A DNA stretch of 64,000 bases from Patiria miniata. Lineage: Eukaryota; Echinodermata; Asteroidea; Valvatida; Asterinidae. Position 1 is the stretch's first letter, and every line of letters starts with the position of its first letter. The translations under genes were made by a program, and so were the position numbers. Below, piece after piece: positions 34,020-46,489 of the stretch. Below the pieces are notes generated by a model. The model did no database searches. It was not told the origin of the DNA and saw only the letters and a program-made list of their open reading frames with translations. The stretch lies in NCBI RefSeq assembly GCF_015706575.1, contig NW_024037064.1, positions 4,959,427 through 5,023,426 of the forward strand. Direction: 5' to 3'.

Positions 34020-35489
34020 TAGTTTAGTCGGAAAAGGGGGTATCGTGCACCCTCGGAAATCAATTTCTAATCAACGTTTCTAGGTAAGAAAAAATGCGTA
34101 GAAAACGATTTGCTATGTTAAAAAATTCAAAAAATGTCCCACGTATTGTTTTTATGCAAATTAGTGCCGCCATTACCGAAAAATCTATTTTTAATTATAT
34201 CTCAGCCAATATTGCAGATAACTGAACGAACTAGGTGTCTAAACCCATGTTTTCAAGGTCAGAGATCACAATAAAACTATTCTGGAAGTGACCACATGTG
34301 TCTGTGGCATAGGAATATGCAAATTAGTGCCGCTAATACCGGAAAGTCATGTTTTTGGCATATCTCGGCCAATATAGCACATAACTACACCAGTAAGGTG
34401 TCTAAATCCATGTTTTGAGGGTCAAGTATCATTAGAAGACTATTCATGAAGTAACTATGTGTGTCTTTGGCATGAAAATATGTAAATAATAAAGTGTCGG
34501 TTTATCCGCTCTTTGATTTTTAGCCAATATCTCGGCCAATATTGCACTTAACTACACAAGTAAGGTGTCTAAACCCATGTTTTGAGGGTCAGGTATCATT
34601 AGAAGACCATTCACGAAGTAACTATGTGTGTCTTTGGTATGAAAATATGTAAATTCTAAATTGCCGGTTTATCAAAAAAATGATTTTCCGCCAAATTATA
34701 TTCAATTTCAGCCAATATTACAGTTGATTTTGAATATGATGGCTTAAAATAAACTTTGATCATTATTGCTTATCAAAAACCCTTCTGTCAACATTAGCTG
34801 CAATATTGGCCGAGATATTGGCTAAAAATCAAATTTCTGATAAATCGACACTTTAGAATTTACATATTTACCTGCCAGAGACACACATAGTTACTTCGTG
34901 AATGGTTTCTAATGATACCTGACCATCAAAACATGGGTTAGACACCTTACTTGTGTAGTTAAGTGCAATATTGGCCGAGATATTGGCTAAAAATCAAATA
35001 GCGGATAAACCGACACTTTATTATTTACATATTTTCATGCCAAAGACACACATAGGTACTTCGTGAATGGTCTTCTAATGATACTTGACCCTCAAAACAT
35101 GGGTTTAGACACCTTACTGGTGTAGTTATGTGCTATATTGGCGAAATATGCCAAAAACATGACTTTCCGGTATTTGCGGCACTAATTTGCATATTCCTAT
35201 GCCACAGACACATGTGGTCACTTCCAGAATAGTTTTATTGTGATCTCCGACCTTGAAAACATGGGTTTAGACACCTAGTTCGTTCAGTTATCTGCAATAT
35301 TGGCTGAGATATAGTTACAAATAGATTTTTCGGTAATGGCGGCACTAATTTGCATAAAAACAATACGTGGGACATTTTTTGAATTTTTAACATAGCAAAT
35401 CGTTTTCTACGCATTTTTTCTAACCTAGAAACGTTGATTAGAAATTGATTTCCGAGGGTGCACGATACCCCCCTTTTCCGACTGAACTA
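34020..35489. mobile_element. 1.47-kb foldback element
   Basis: The two halves are near-perfect reverse complements of about 0.7 kb, around a short centre near 34.72-34.79 kb. The termini read agtttagtcggaaaaggggg and its near complement. Each arm holds about three tandem sub-repeats of roughly 170 bp (shared words: ggtgtctaaacccatgtttt, gccaatattgca). C2 has an uninterrupted site at about 39379, and TAT/TATT is duplicated at the edges here. It has no coding capacity. Long arms built of tandem repeats are the hallmark of foldback transposons such as the sea urchin TU elements. Confidence 0.9.
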
Positions 35490-35631
35490 TATTATTAGGC
35501 CAACATCATGCCAAATTTTATAGGCCCAAATTATTTCTATGCACATGTACATGTATAACTCTACGGATTCAATTCCTGGGTTCTGTTGTTATGATAGCTT
35601 AAATCGTTGCTATGACGTCACACTACTGTTA

Positions 35632-36288
35632 AAAGTGTGGATTCGGATCTACGAATCTGTTAGACTGGTCACAAAGTGTGGATTCGGAACGACGAATCTT
35701 TAGTAAAGTGTGGATTCGGAATTACGAATCCACACTTTGAACACGTCGACCAATTGTTCTCCATAATGAGCGTGAATAGGACTGTCTGTGTGAAAATTTG
35801 CTTTCCGAAAATTACCAATGCATCTTCACTGTCAGATTCTCTGCCGTCACTGCAAAATATACTTTTATTCAGAAAGAAATCGTCGTCTGAACCATCCATT
35901 TTGACGCAAGGAGCCTACACATAAAATGACTTGGTTGTACGGGTGTGGCGATACACATGCTAACACGCCAGAAAAAAAAAAATGTTGCAACCTGACGCCA
36001 CTTTTGCGCTTGTGTACAAAGTCTTTAGAGGTCATTTCAAGTATTTCCTAACAAAATTGGAAACATTTCTCAGTCCCAGATTCATGTCTAATCATCATTT
36101 TTGCAACAAATGACCTTCATTGAGATGATATATATATGAAGAAAAAAGTGGCGTCAGGTTGCAACATTCTTTCCATTACTTCTGTTGACGCAATGGTTTA
36201 ATTCGAAGAATACACTCTTAATTACGAACTCACTCGGCGCTTGGCATGCTTGGCGCCTCATGAATTCTTAAATTACGAATCAAACTTT
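35632..36288. mobile_element. inverted-repeat element, aaagtgtggattcgg ends, copy in C1
   Basis: The terminal aaagtgtggattcgg is repeated three times at the left end and recurs degenerately and inverted at the right end. A perfect 23-bp inner stem pairs 35982-36004 with 36145-36167, suggesting one element nested in another. The minus-strand frame at 35899-35669 (MDGSDDDFFLNKS…) is open here but shifted in the C2 copy, so I do not call it a gene. Confidence 0.65.
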
Positions 36289-37944
36289 CTCGTGTATTCC
36301 CCTTAACCTAAAACAACTACATTGGTTTATCTTTCTTGAAGTTTATTTTTGCCAGATTTAGATTGTCTCTCTGAGCTTAACAACTAGCCAGTAAATCAAA
36401 CGTATTTGAGAACCAGGAAAATTAGGACGAATAGGGGGCAATTTGTGTGGTGTTAAAACAAAACACATTTTTTACAAAATTTTACTATTTTATAAGTAAA
36501 ATTGCAACATGGTGTGAGACAAAATCACACCATTCCACTCAAAGAAATTGATGTTGTGTTAAACTATAGATAGTCCATGTATGTTTCTTTTTGCCCAAAC
36601 TTTGGTAAGCTACATTTGTACATTGCAGGGGCATCGACTACTTTATTGCGGAAATGAACTAGTCTGTCAATATAAATCGAAACCTGCAAACAGATCTGAT
36701 AAAGTGACACCAAATTCATTTGCTTTTTGAAAGAAGAATTGTAATTGTATTTCAAAAAAGATTGGAGTATAAAGTAGGGATTTTAGCAAAATAATTAAGA
36801 AAAAAACCCCAAAAAACAATTGCAGGATTTTAGAGGGCTACTTCATTTTTTCCACTCAGAAAATTGCTTCAACTGATTTCTGACATTTTTCCCATAGGAT
36901 TTTCTGGTTGCCTCCACCATAGAAATAACCTCTTTTTTTTGTAAAGCATGAATTTTTTGTGAGGGGTTGAGGGAGGGGTTGGTTATCGTTTCAATACTGC
37001 ATAGTTTGTTACATACAGAGAGACATCTCTTATGGGGAAAATGACACTCCGCCCAAACCAGGCACATTGAACAATGGTGTAATAACCTGCTCCCACAAAA
37101 AAAGACTTTGATAGTAATATCCAAACAATGGATTATTGTATACTGCAATTTTTGTCCATACTCCAAACCAGTTTAAACACAGTGTTTAAAACTGGCAAGG
37201 CACCTATTTATTCCGTATAATGCACACAAGGTTTACTTATGCCTATGATACAAAACCATTGCATACTCTGCAGTAATGCATAGGGTTATATTCTTGCTGC
37301 CCATACAGATTCCTGCTTTGCTGTTGAGGGGAACAAGAGGGTACCACAAAAGTCTCTCTGGTTATTTAATACACGAGTAGGGGGCCTACGTGAATATCAA
37401 CTGTCACCCTGATGCCACACTGTGAAGAAGACGTTTCAAATACAAACTTGTTCAGAATCGTGTAACTAATGAACTACGATATTTTCATTTCTTCGATCAG
37501 AAAATCAACTGTGGTTTGTCACTTAGGGACTACATGATTTTGAACTTGTACCATATGGAATGTCTTCCTCACAGTTTGCAATCAGGGTATTGATAGACAT
37601 TCATGTACTTGCATAATTAAGGCAATTTACAACTCTTACCTTCTTGAGCAAAATGGAGGGCTATACACTCTCAAGTATGCAAAAACTCCCAGTACAAATC
37701 AATGTTATAGGACAACTCAATGTTAGCGAGCAGACTTCATAAATGAAGGCATGCAAAGGCTGAATGCCACGTCGTCAATCTGATGAAACCCTCGCGTGAA
37801 AAATCTTATATATGATGGCTTTGGGTATCAAAATGTGCATGCTGAATGTGCACATGATCTCTTTGTGCCGCACCCACTCGATATCCACCAATGAAACTGA
37901 TGGAATTGTTAAGGTCATCGTTAAATAAAGATGCTTATCACCAG

Positions 37945-38110
37945 CCAGTCGCGTGATACCCAGGGGTCCAGGTCTCTGATTGGACGGCGCATTCCCTCAG
38001 CCAGTTGCATGATACCCAGGGGCCCAGGTCTCCAATTGGACTGCGCATTCCCTCAGCCAGTTGTGTGATACCCAGGGGCCCAGGTCTCCAATTGGACTGA
38101 GCATTCACTC
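37945..38110 (+). repeat. three ~57-bp tandem units
   Basis: The unit contains gtgatacccaggggcccagg and tctccaattggactgcgcat. C2 has one unit (about 41805-41862), and a single inverted unit is near 62490-62535, so copy number varies between blocks. Confidence 0.8.
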
Positions 38111-38329
38111 ACTCCCTGGATGTTGCATCGTTCAACAATTACGTGACTTGGGTTCGTTTTAGGTTCAAGTTGATGGTGTATACATGAAAGGCTTGATTGA
38201 CAGGGTCAAAGGTTCCTATTCTGCAATGCTACATCACGCCACCACCAGATTCCTACATCATCAGGGATATAGTACATGTACATTTGTACCCATCAACAAA
38301 GTACAAGTTTAACTTTTAATCCATTGGTT

Positions 38330-38420
38330 ACACACCTATGTTCCGACACACCTATGTTCCGACACACCTACCGGTACATGTATGTTCCGACATATCTAAG
38401 TTCTGACATACCTATGTTCC
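38330..38420 (+). repeat. 16-bp minisatellite acacctatgttccgac
   Basis: Five to six imperfect copies occur, with inverted words (gttggaacataagg) near 38480-38540. This piece is absent from C2. Confidence 0.75.
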
Positions 38421-38844
38421 GACTGCACATATTCCAATTCCTAACCTGAACCTATCCCTAACCGGGAGTAACATTATCTTATGTGCGCGTTGTTGGAACA
38501 TAAGGGTATCGGAACAAACACGTTGGGGTGTCAGAACATAGAGCATTCACCGACAATTTAGCTTGACAAAGTTCCAAAGCTGAATAGGAAAAAAAAACCA
38601 GTTAGAACAACAATAAAATATAACCTAGGTAATATATCATCATATAATAAATAGGAAATAAAATGTTCTGGTTTAGAGATAAGCCCTCCCTCCCTCCGAG
38701 GGGGTTTAAGTTGCCATTTTAGCGACAAGTTGAACTTTAATTTTGGAATTTGTATGATAATTTTTTTGGGGGACAGAGCCGGGGTGTTTTCTTAATCCCC
38801 CCCCCCCCCCAGATACACGCCTGAGTAATTACGGTGTACACTTA

Positions 38845-41800
38845 ATTACTTGCAGGAAGCCAACTTTAAGGGTCTGTTGATAAAAATATCATGTTTTATA
38901 TTCTCTTTAAGAAAAATAAGGGACCAATTCCAGGGCAGTTGTTTGATAAGTTACTAGTCCATATAAGGCAAGCATGTGACCATATACATATTAGAGCCTC
39001 ACCATAACTAATTCTCCCCCCCCCCCCACGTAGCACTCGCAGCATGCCTCTGTGACTCGTACCTCTCAGTCTCGCAAGCTCAAAATGAGGAAACTACAGG
39101 AAATCACACAGATTTCACACAGAAATCACAAACCTGACAATTTAGTTCATTGATTGTATATTCTTTGTAGAGTGTCATTATATGTAATTTTGAGTGTAAT
39201 GTGTCAGGTTTTTTTCTTCAAAATCGAAAGATGCCAGAATAAATACACTACAGAAATAAACAAAGTACTTCAAGATTTTATCTTTGAACCAAATTGAAAG
39301 AAATAGGTCAAACGCACTGTGCAGTGATGCCCTGCCCCCTCACTACACACACTCTTTATTTTAGCAGTATGACCTTAAACTATTATTAGGCCAACATCAT
39401 GCCAAATTTAATAGGCCCAAATTATTTCTATGCACATGTACATGCATAACTCTACGGATTCAATTCCTGGGTTCTGTGTTATGATAGCTTAAACCATTGC
39501 TATGACGTCACACTATTGTTAAAAGTGTGGATTCGGATCTATGAATCTCTTACACTGGTCACAAAGTGTGGATTCGGAATGACGAATCTTTAGTAAAGTG
39601 TGGATTCGGAATAACGAATCCACATTTTGAACAAATCGGACAATTGTTCTCCATAATGAGCATGAATAGGACCGTCTGCGTGAAAATTTGCTTTCCAAAA
39701 TTACCCATGCATCTTCACTGTCAGATTCTCCGCTGTCACTGCAAATTTACTTTTAGTCAGAAATAAATCGTCGTCTGAACTATCCATTTTGACGGAGCCT
39801 ATACACACAAAATGACTTTGTACGGGTTGTACGGGTGTGGCGATACACATGCTAAACACGCCAGGAAAAAAATGTTGCAACCTGACGCCACTTTACGCTT
39901 GTGACAAAGTCTATGGAAAGTCATTTCAAGTATTTCCTAACAAAATTGGAAACATTTGTCAGTCCCAGATTCATGTCTTTTCATCATTTTTGCAAGAATG
40001 ACCTTTATGGAGATGATAAATATGAAGAAAAAAGTGGCGTCAGGTTGCAACATTCTTTCCAATACTTCTGTTGACGCAATGGTTTAAGTCGAAGAATACA
40101 CTCTTAATTTACAAACTCACTCGGCGCTTCGCACCTCATGAATTCTTAAATTACGAATCCACACTTTCTCGTGTATTCTCCTTAACCTAAAACAACTACC
40201 ATTGGTTGATCTTTCTTGAAGTTTATTTTTGCCAAATTTAGATTGTCTCTCTGAGCTTAACAACTAGCCAGTAAATCAAACGTATTTGAGAACCAGGAAA
40301 AGTAGGACGAATAGTGGACAATTTGTGTGGTGTTAAAACAAAATCCATTTTTTACAAAATTTTACTATTTTTAAAAGTAAAATTATAACATGGAGTCAGA
40401 CAAAATCACACCATTCCACTCAAAGAAGTTGATGTTGTGTTAAACTATAGTTAGTCCATGTATGTTTCTTTTCCCAAACTTTGGTAAGCTACATTGTAGG
40501 GGCATCGATTACTTTATTGCGGAAATGAACTAGTCTGTCAATATAAATCGAAACCTGCAAAAGAGATCTCGATAAAGTGACACCAAATTCATTTGCTTTT
40601 TGAAAGAAAAACTGTAATTGTTTTTTCAAAAAAAGATTGAAGTATAAAGTAGGGATGTTAGCAAAATAATTGCAGGATTTCAGAGGGCTACTCCATTTTT
40701 TCCCACTCAGAAAATTGCTTCAACTGATTTCTGACAATTTTTTCCATAAGATTGGCTCGTTGCCTCCACCCTAGAAGTAACAGATTTTTATTTTGTAAAG
40801 CATGATTTTTTTTGTGAGGGTGTGGGGGGGGGGGGTTACCGTTTCAATACTGCATAGTTTGTTACATACAGAGAGACATCTCTTATGGGGAAAATGACAC
40901 TCCGCCCAAAACCAGGCACATTGAACAATGGTGTAATTGTATTTCAATAGTTCAGTAGTAATATCCAAACAGTGTATTTTTGTATACTGCAATTTTTGTC
41001 CATACTCCAAACAAGTCTTAACCATATTGTTTAAAACAGACCAAGCACCTATTTATTCCCTTTATGAATGCACACAAGGTTTACTCATGCCTATCCTAGT
41101 GGAAAAAAAACATTGAATACAACTGTACTCTGCCGTAATGCATAGGGTTATATTCCTGCTGCCCGTACAGATTCCAGCTTTGCTGTTGAGGGGGAACAAT
41201 AGGGTACCACCCAAGTCTCTCTGGTTATTTAATACACGAGTAGGGGCCTACGTGAATATCTACGGTCACCCTGATGCCACACTGCGAAGAAGACGTTTCA
41301 AATACAAGTTCAGAATCGTGTAACTAATGAACCACAATACATGTATTTCATTTCTTCGATCAGAAATTCAAAAGTAACTTGGTTTGTCAGTTACATGATT
41401 TTGAACTTGTACCATATGGAATGTCTTCCTCACAGTTTGCAATCAGGGTATTGATAGACATTCATGTACTTGCATAATTAAAGCAATTTACAACTCTTAC
41501 CTTCTTGAGCAGAATGGAGGGCTATACTCTAAAGTATGCAAAACTCCCAGTACAAATCAATGTTATAGTACAACTCAATGTTTGCGAGCAGACTTCATAA
41601 ATGAAGGCATGCAAAGGCTGAATGCCACGTCGTCATTCTGATGAAACCCTCGCATACAAAATCTTACACATGTATATGACGGCTTTGGGTATCAAAATTT
41701 GAATATTATATTAGCTCTTTGTCTACATATGCACTCTATATTCACCAATGAAAAAATGACGAATATTTTTAGGTCATCGTTGAATAATGATGGTTATCAC

Positions 41801-42125
41801 CAGCCAGTTGCGTGATACCCAGGGGCCCAGGTCTCTGATTGGACGGCGCATTCCTCACTCCCTGGATGTTGCGTCAGTCAACAATTACGTGACTTGGTTT
41901 TGTTTTAGGTTCAAGTTGATGGTGTATACATGAAAGGCTTGATTAACAGGGTCAAAGGTTCCTATTCTGCAATGCTACATCACACCACCACCACATTCCT
42001 GCGTCAGGGATATACATGTAGTACTACAAAACAAAGTACTTGAGTTTTAATCCAGAAACCATTACATGCAGTCTTTGAAAAGGAAAATTTAACTTGACAA
42101 AGTTCCGACGCCGAATGAGAAAAAA
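38845..42125 (+). repeat. duplicated block C2
   Basis: Direct copy of C1 with many small differences and without the foldback insertion. It carries the aaagtgtggattcgg element at 39522-40167. No gene is seen. Confidence 0.85.
39522..40167. mobile_element. inverted-repeat element, aaagtgtggattcgg ends, copy in C2
   Basis: The right terminus cgaatccacacttt is better preserved than in C1. The inner atgttgcaacctgacgccac stem is kept. A further diverged inner fragment lies at 47830-48000. Confidence 0.65.
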
Positions 42126-45100
42126 AGAGTCAGAACAACAATTAAGATACAGCCTAAGATATCATCACATTGCAATTCAGAACATTTTGAATCGCATTGT
42201 AAAAAAACAGCACGCTTCATTTATATAATTAATGTGCATTTCATTTTCTTTTTTGCCTCAGTAAAATTAAATAAGGGGGGGGGGAGGGCTGGTACTATCT
42301 GACGATGGGGTGCTGTTCAAAACAAAGATTATACACAGGGCACGACTTTCTTTGACAAACAGGGCACTTGTGCAGAAAAGGGCACTTCTTCGATCAAAAC
42401 AGGCTCATTTACAAGTATTTGGGGGGGGGGGGGGGTTAAACGCTGATGAAAAGGAACATTTGAATGGAAAAGGGCAGTGTTTACAAACTATTGAAACCGA
42501 AAATAAACACACATAACAAACAAACCCCTAAAAATCATACTTTGACCCAGCCAGACAAAAGTAAACAAACAAGACACTTCAAATTATTCCTGGACACTCT
42601 TGCAAAAAGCGCGCATGCAAAACGGCATGAAGCCTCAAAATACAACTTAAACAGTCTATTGTGTTGTTTCCGTAAAGAAATAGGGTGAAACATTTCCAGG
42701 GCAGCCATGGGATAAGTTCCTAATCCAATTAAAGACAAAATACCATCGTGTATAGCATCAGTCACAGTTTTTCTGCTACCATAAAATTCCCCCACGTATA
42801 CAGCCTGACAGTCAAAGCTCACCCAGAGAGCTCTCAGAATTCTTGCACGGCCTGTGAAATTTCTTTTCCTAAACTTTATCCACTATGGTTGTTTAGCACC
42901 CTCTACGATACTTTTATGATACGTACGCAGGTATATATTTAAAATTTTTTGAAGATTTGCGAGCAGTGCGATAGCTCTTGTGGTCATGACCAGTGGTAGG
43001 TTCGTGATTTTGAACCACGAGGATTCCTTGCCTTATGGGTCCGTGACACCATTTTGTACCCATTTTTTTTCTTCTAAATCTGAGGCTTTGGAGGTTTTTT
43101 TTAAAAGGCAAATAAAGTCTGAATTTCATTACGCTCGAATTCATTTTTTGTTTTCTAATTTTATATTTTCTTCTCATGTTTTTTTTATCAAAAACGCCCA
43201 CAGAGTTCACCTATGCAGATGTCGTTTGAAAAAAATTGCGCACGGCCCGCAAATTTGTTTCCCCTTTAGTGGGTTAATGGGGGAAAATTATAAATTATTC
43301 ACTGTGACATGTGACCTATTTGTATACTCACTGTTTGCCCAGTCCATAAGTTCATAGGGGACATCACAAGAATGTGGACCAAGCCTTGTTTTCAGTGGGT
43401 CATTGTGGTCATTCCATGGTCATGCATTCTCAACTTACATGTATGTTCCCAGCATCATGTGTGTGTTCACCTATTCATGGAGGAATAAGAACGAACCCTC
43501 CATATGTGTTTGTCCATTGTCCATCACAGGTGATGAAGACCACTTCAGTTGCCCACATCCCACACCAAACTGTCTGGTCTTTATTTTTGCAGCCACAGTT
43601 TAAAATGAATGCATGTGCTTTCTTTCAAGTTTGGTTATTGGGAGTTGCAACATATATTTTCAATAGCCAGATAGTGTTAACAGTTGGCTTTTGCAATCCT
43701 ACAACATGTACATGTACCATGACAACATGTTATTTTGCATTGCACGGAAATATGAGCGGCATTCAAAGCAAAGGTCCAAATGTAATTTCCTTCACATTTT
43801 GCAGGGATTAGCAAAAGTACACATTTTTGGAAACTGTGTTGTAGGCCTGTATGTACCAGTACCTAGCCATGTTTACATTTTCCCCAAACCATGTATGGCG
43901 GCCATTTTGGATTTTTCAAAAAGGCCGCTATAAAATTGTGCTTTTCAATATCTGGCACAATCTTGATTTCAAAGACTAAACCAGCATTTTCAGGTGCAAG
44001 CAATCCATCAGTACAAGTACATACGTGTACAATAGACTGAAGGTGATCAACGAGGTGATCTTTTCATGATATCACTTCCAGTCACTGAGTAACGTCGTAC
44101 GCCTATACGTAAACAGTGGATGAAAACAAAAATCACCACCATTTTGACTTAACAAGTGTGTGCCGTGTGTGTGCGTGTTGAAGTTCATGCAAATGGGGCA
44201 GTAAACACAATAGAACAATAGACCTATAAGGAAGTCTGTAGAAATCTATCTGCCCCATAAGGGAAACACTATGGACTTTGAGATTTCAATAGGTACAAAG
44301 GGGAACAAAACTTCAGGGAAACTAAGGTCTTCCCTGTATGTACGCCCTGTTTCTTTTTTGTGGTCGCTACTGTGGAGTTGTTTTCACCCAGTGGATTAGC
44401 AGGTCACCAGTTCTGGGCAAAGTGCCTGGGGTTTTCGTCCCGAGAGCAAATGGCTTTTTTATTATTGTGAAGGCAATCTCTAGCAATTGACGATCTCTAG
44501 CAATAAATTACTTTGCCTGCCCTTCAGAAAGAAACTTATCCATGCCATGTATGTAGAAGAAACCAACATCTATGTAGGATCATGTAGAATCATTATCATT
44601 CAAGCATTCGTGAACTTGAATTCTAAAGTTCTAGTTCTTACTGAACTTGACGCATCATCATGACTTTCAGACTTGATCATGACATCCTGAGAGTCCTCAT
44701 CACTCTGGTACACTGACAAAGGTCCGTGTAGTAAACAATGATAACATCATTATATTTAGCTCAGAAAACACCAAAAAAACGGGAACAAAAAAGATGTGTC
44801 CGTAAATTGGGCTAAAAATTAGGAGAATCCTTGTCTAACATGGGAGACTAGAACAACTTCAAATGAATCCCCAATATGTATACAAGATTATGGTTGATTC
44901 TGATTTTATGGTTATGGTTGGTTATGCAAACGTCAAAGGTTCATGCAGGTAAATGGAGGTTTCTTTGAACTTGTGGAAGTCCCCCAGGTTAGCAACCCTT
45001 TACAGACACCTCATTCTCCCCCCCCCCCCCCTTTTTGTATTCTGGCTATACTTGTATCATGATTTTATCATTGTTCAAATGATTTTCCATGCAGGGTGAG

Positions 45101-45618
45101 TACAATAAAAGGAAACCCAAATGTCAGGACTATTGTTTTAGTGAGGTTTGCATGTAGCACTTTCAAAATCTAGGATACGAATGCCCAATTCATAAGCTTT
45201 CTTTTAGTAGAAGGATCATTCAAATCACTCATACGTTTCAAGAAACAGAATTTTAGACACAACCACCGTTTTAAAGTTCTGTCCATGGATCACAAAAGAG
45301 GGTGGCGTTCTTTCAGTAATTTACAAAAACAATTATTAAATACAGGTGATTTTTTTTCATTTTCCTGAAAGAACACTGAACTTTTTGGTGTTTATGGTGT
45401 AAATCAAGGATTTTCTATTGTTCCTCTTCCCTTTTCCTGTGTTTCTTCCCCTAACTTTTTTGGAACAGCTCTCACTGGTTTTGTACATGTTTTCTAATTG
45501 TGGTCGTCTCGATTTAGGTTCCTGTCCTCAATTCATCGATGATGTTGCACGTGTGTCCTCGATTTACACCAGAAAGTTTATGGCAAAACACACACATATT
45601 GGGCCTAATTGAACCTAC
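42126..45618. other. non-genic stretch, with repeats shared with 57.5-61.1 kb
   Basis: 42460-42720 matches the reverse complement of 60830-61070, and 42760-43270 the reverse complement of 57550-58050. G runs are at 42271-42282 and 42420-42434, and a C run near 45010-45031. The 145-codon frame at 43374-43811 has no recognisable composition or homology. Confidence 0.5.
42960..43270 (+). repeat. dispersed repeat with tRNA-like head
   Basis: The head (gcgagcagtgcgatagctct… then ggttcgtgattttgaacc) resembles a decayed tRNA. The body (ctgaggctttggagg, aaagtctgaatttcatta, ttatattttcttctca) matches the reverse complement of 57555-57910, where the head is clearer. 43280-45618 beyond it shows no coding that I trust. 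Confidence 0.6.
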
Positions 45619-45809
45619 CTTGATACGGGTCTTGACACACATCCATGGCTTGGCCCGGTGTCAATTCTTGCTGTCCTCTTTGGAGTTCTGTGGCCATGAA
45701 CTTCCTGCATGCATCTTCATCGGTCTCTGCAAGCTCATCCAGCATTGACCAAAAGCACTGTGCCTGCATGCTTCATCAGGTCATGTTGGACGCCTGTCGC
45801 CATAGTTTG
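45619..45809 (-). pseudogene. PIH1D2: PIH1D2-like first exon, frameshifted copy
   Basis: The acceptor aaatttcag precedes 45809, the ATG is at 45803 and the donor gtaggt follows 45619. It codes the PIH1D2-type N-terminal block (FWSMLDELAETDEDACRKF, then LQRGQQELTP), which in that family precedes the PIH domain. A 4-base insertion near 45769 and an extra G near 45647 break the frame. An internal ATG at 45769 restores the first part only. No downstream PIH exon is found. It is the inverted paralogue of 55914-56099. Confidence 0.6.
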
Positions 45810-46489
45810 CTGAAATTTGTGAAAGGAGGAACATTTTGAAAATGGCGTCCGCACGGTATCCACAACACAGCCCTCACCAATAAACGGTAAATTTCACTTT
45901 TCATCCAGATTGTAAGTAAAGGTTTTGATCTTCAAATCATAAATCTGTAATTGTATCTCAGGTGTCATAAGTCGTAATTCTGTGGCCGTTTTGACAGTGA
46001 AATCTGATGTTTTTGTTGGCAAATGGTTGGTTGTTAATTATTTGAAATGTACTATCGCCAGATCATGTCTAAATGTTAAAAAACAATGCAGGGGCTGCTG
46101 TTGCAGGAATCGCTATCGTTACAGCATCGTCTGCTTCCTGACTTAATAGTAAATGTCCTTCGTACAACTGCATGTGCGCACATCACATGACAACGATTAG
46201 GGTCTGTGGATGGACAGTTCGCCACACGCAAGCAAAATCAAAGCAGGGTACCAACAAAATCAAAGAAATTTCTTGTTTTGAGCAGATGCAAAATGTTGCT
46301 TGTGCACCATGGTTTAAGATGTTTTGTATTGATCATGATGTCTATGCTGCAACTTTTGTGGCAACAAAAGTTCCATCTTCTTTTTTGCCATAGGAAAGAA
46401 TTATATTGTACATGTATGTATGGACATCACTAGTTTTTCTGATAATGTCATGTCCTAAAAGTCCAATTTTGCGGGGAAATATGGAAGCA

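Larger units (their letters stand above)
33465..38580 (+). repeat. duplicated block C1
   Basis: It matches 38845-42125 (C2) in the same orientation. C1 is longer because it contains the foldback element at 34020-35489, two extra copies of a 57-bp unit at 37945-38110, and a minisatellite at 38330-38420. It is non-coding apart from a short frame inside the 35632-36288 element. Confidence 0.85.

Noticed and set aside
43374..43811. 145-codon plus-strand frame
   Set aside because: No start context, domain, splice partner or homology that I recognise; amino-acid composition (Cys, His, Met rich) looks like chance.
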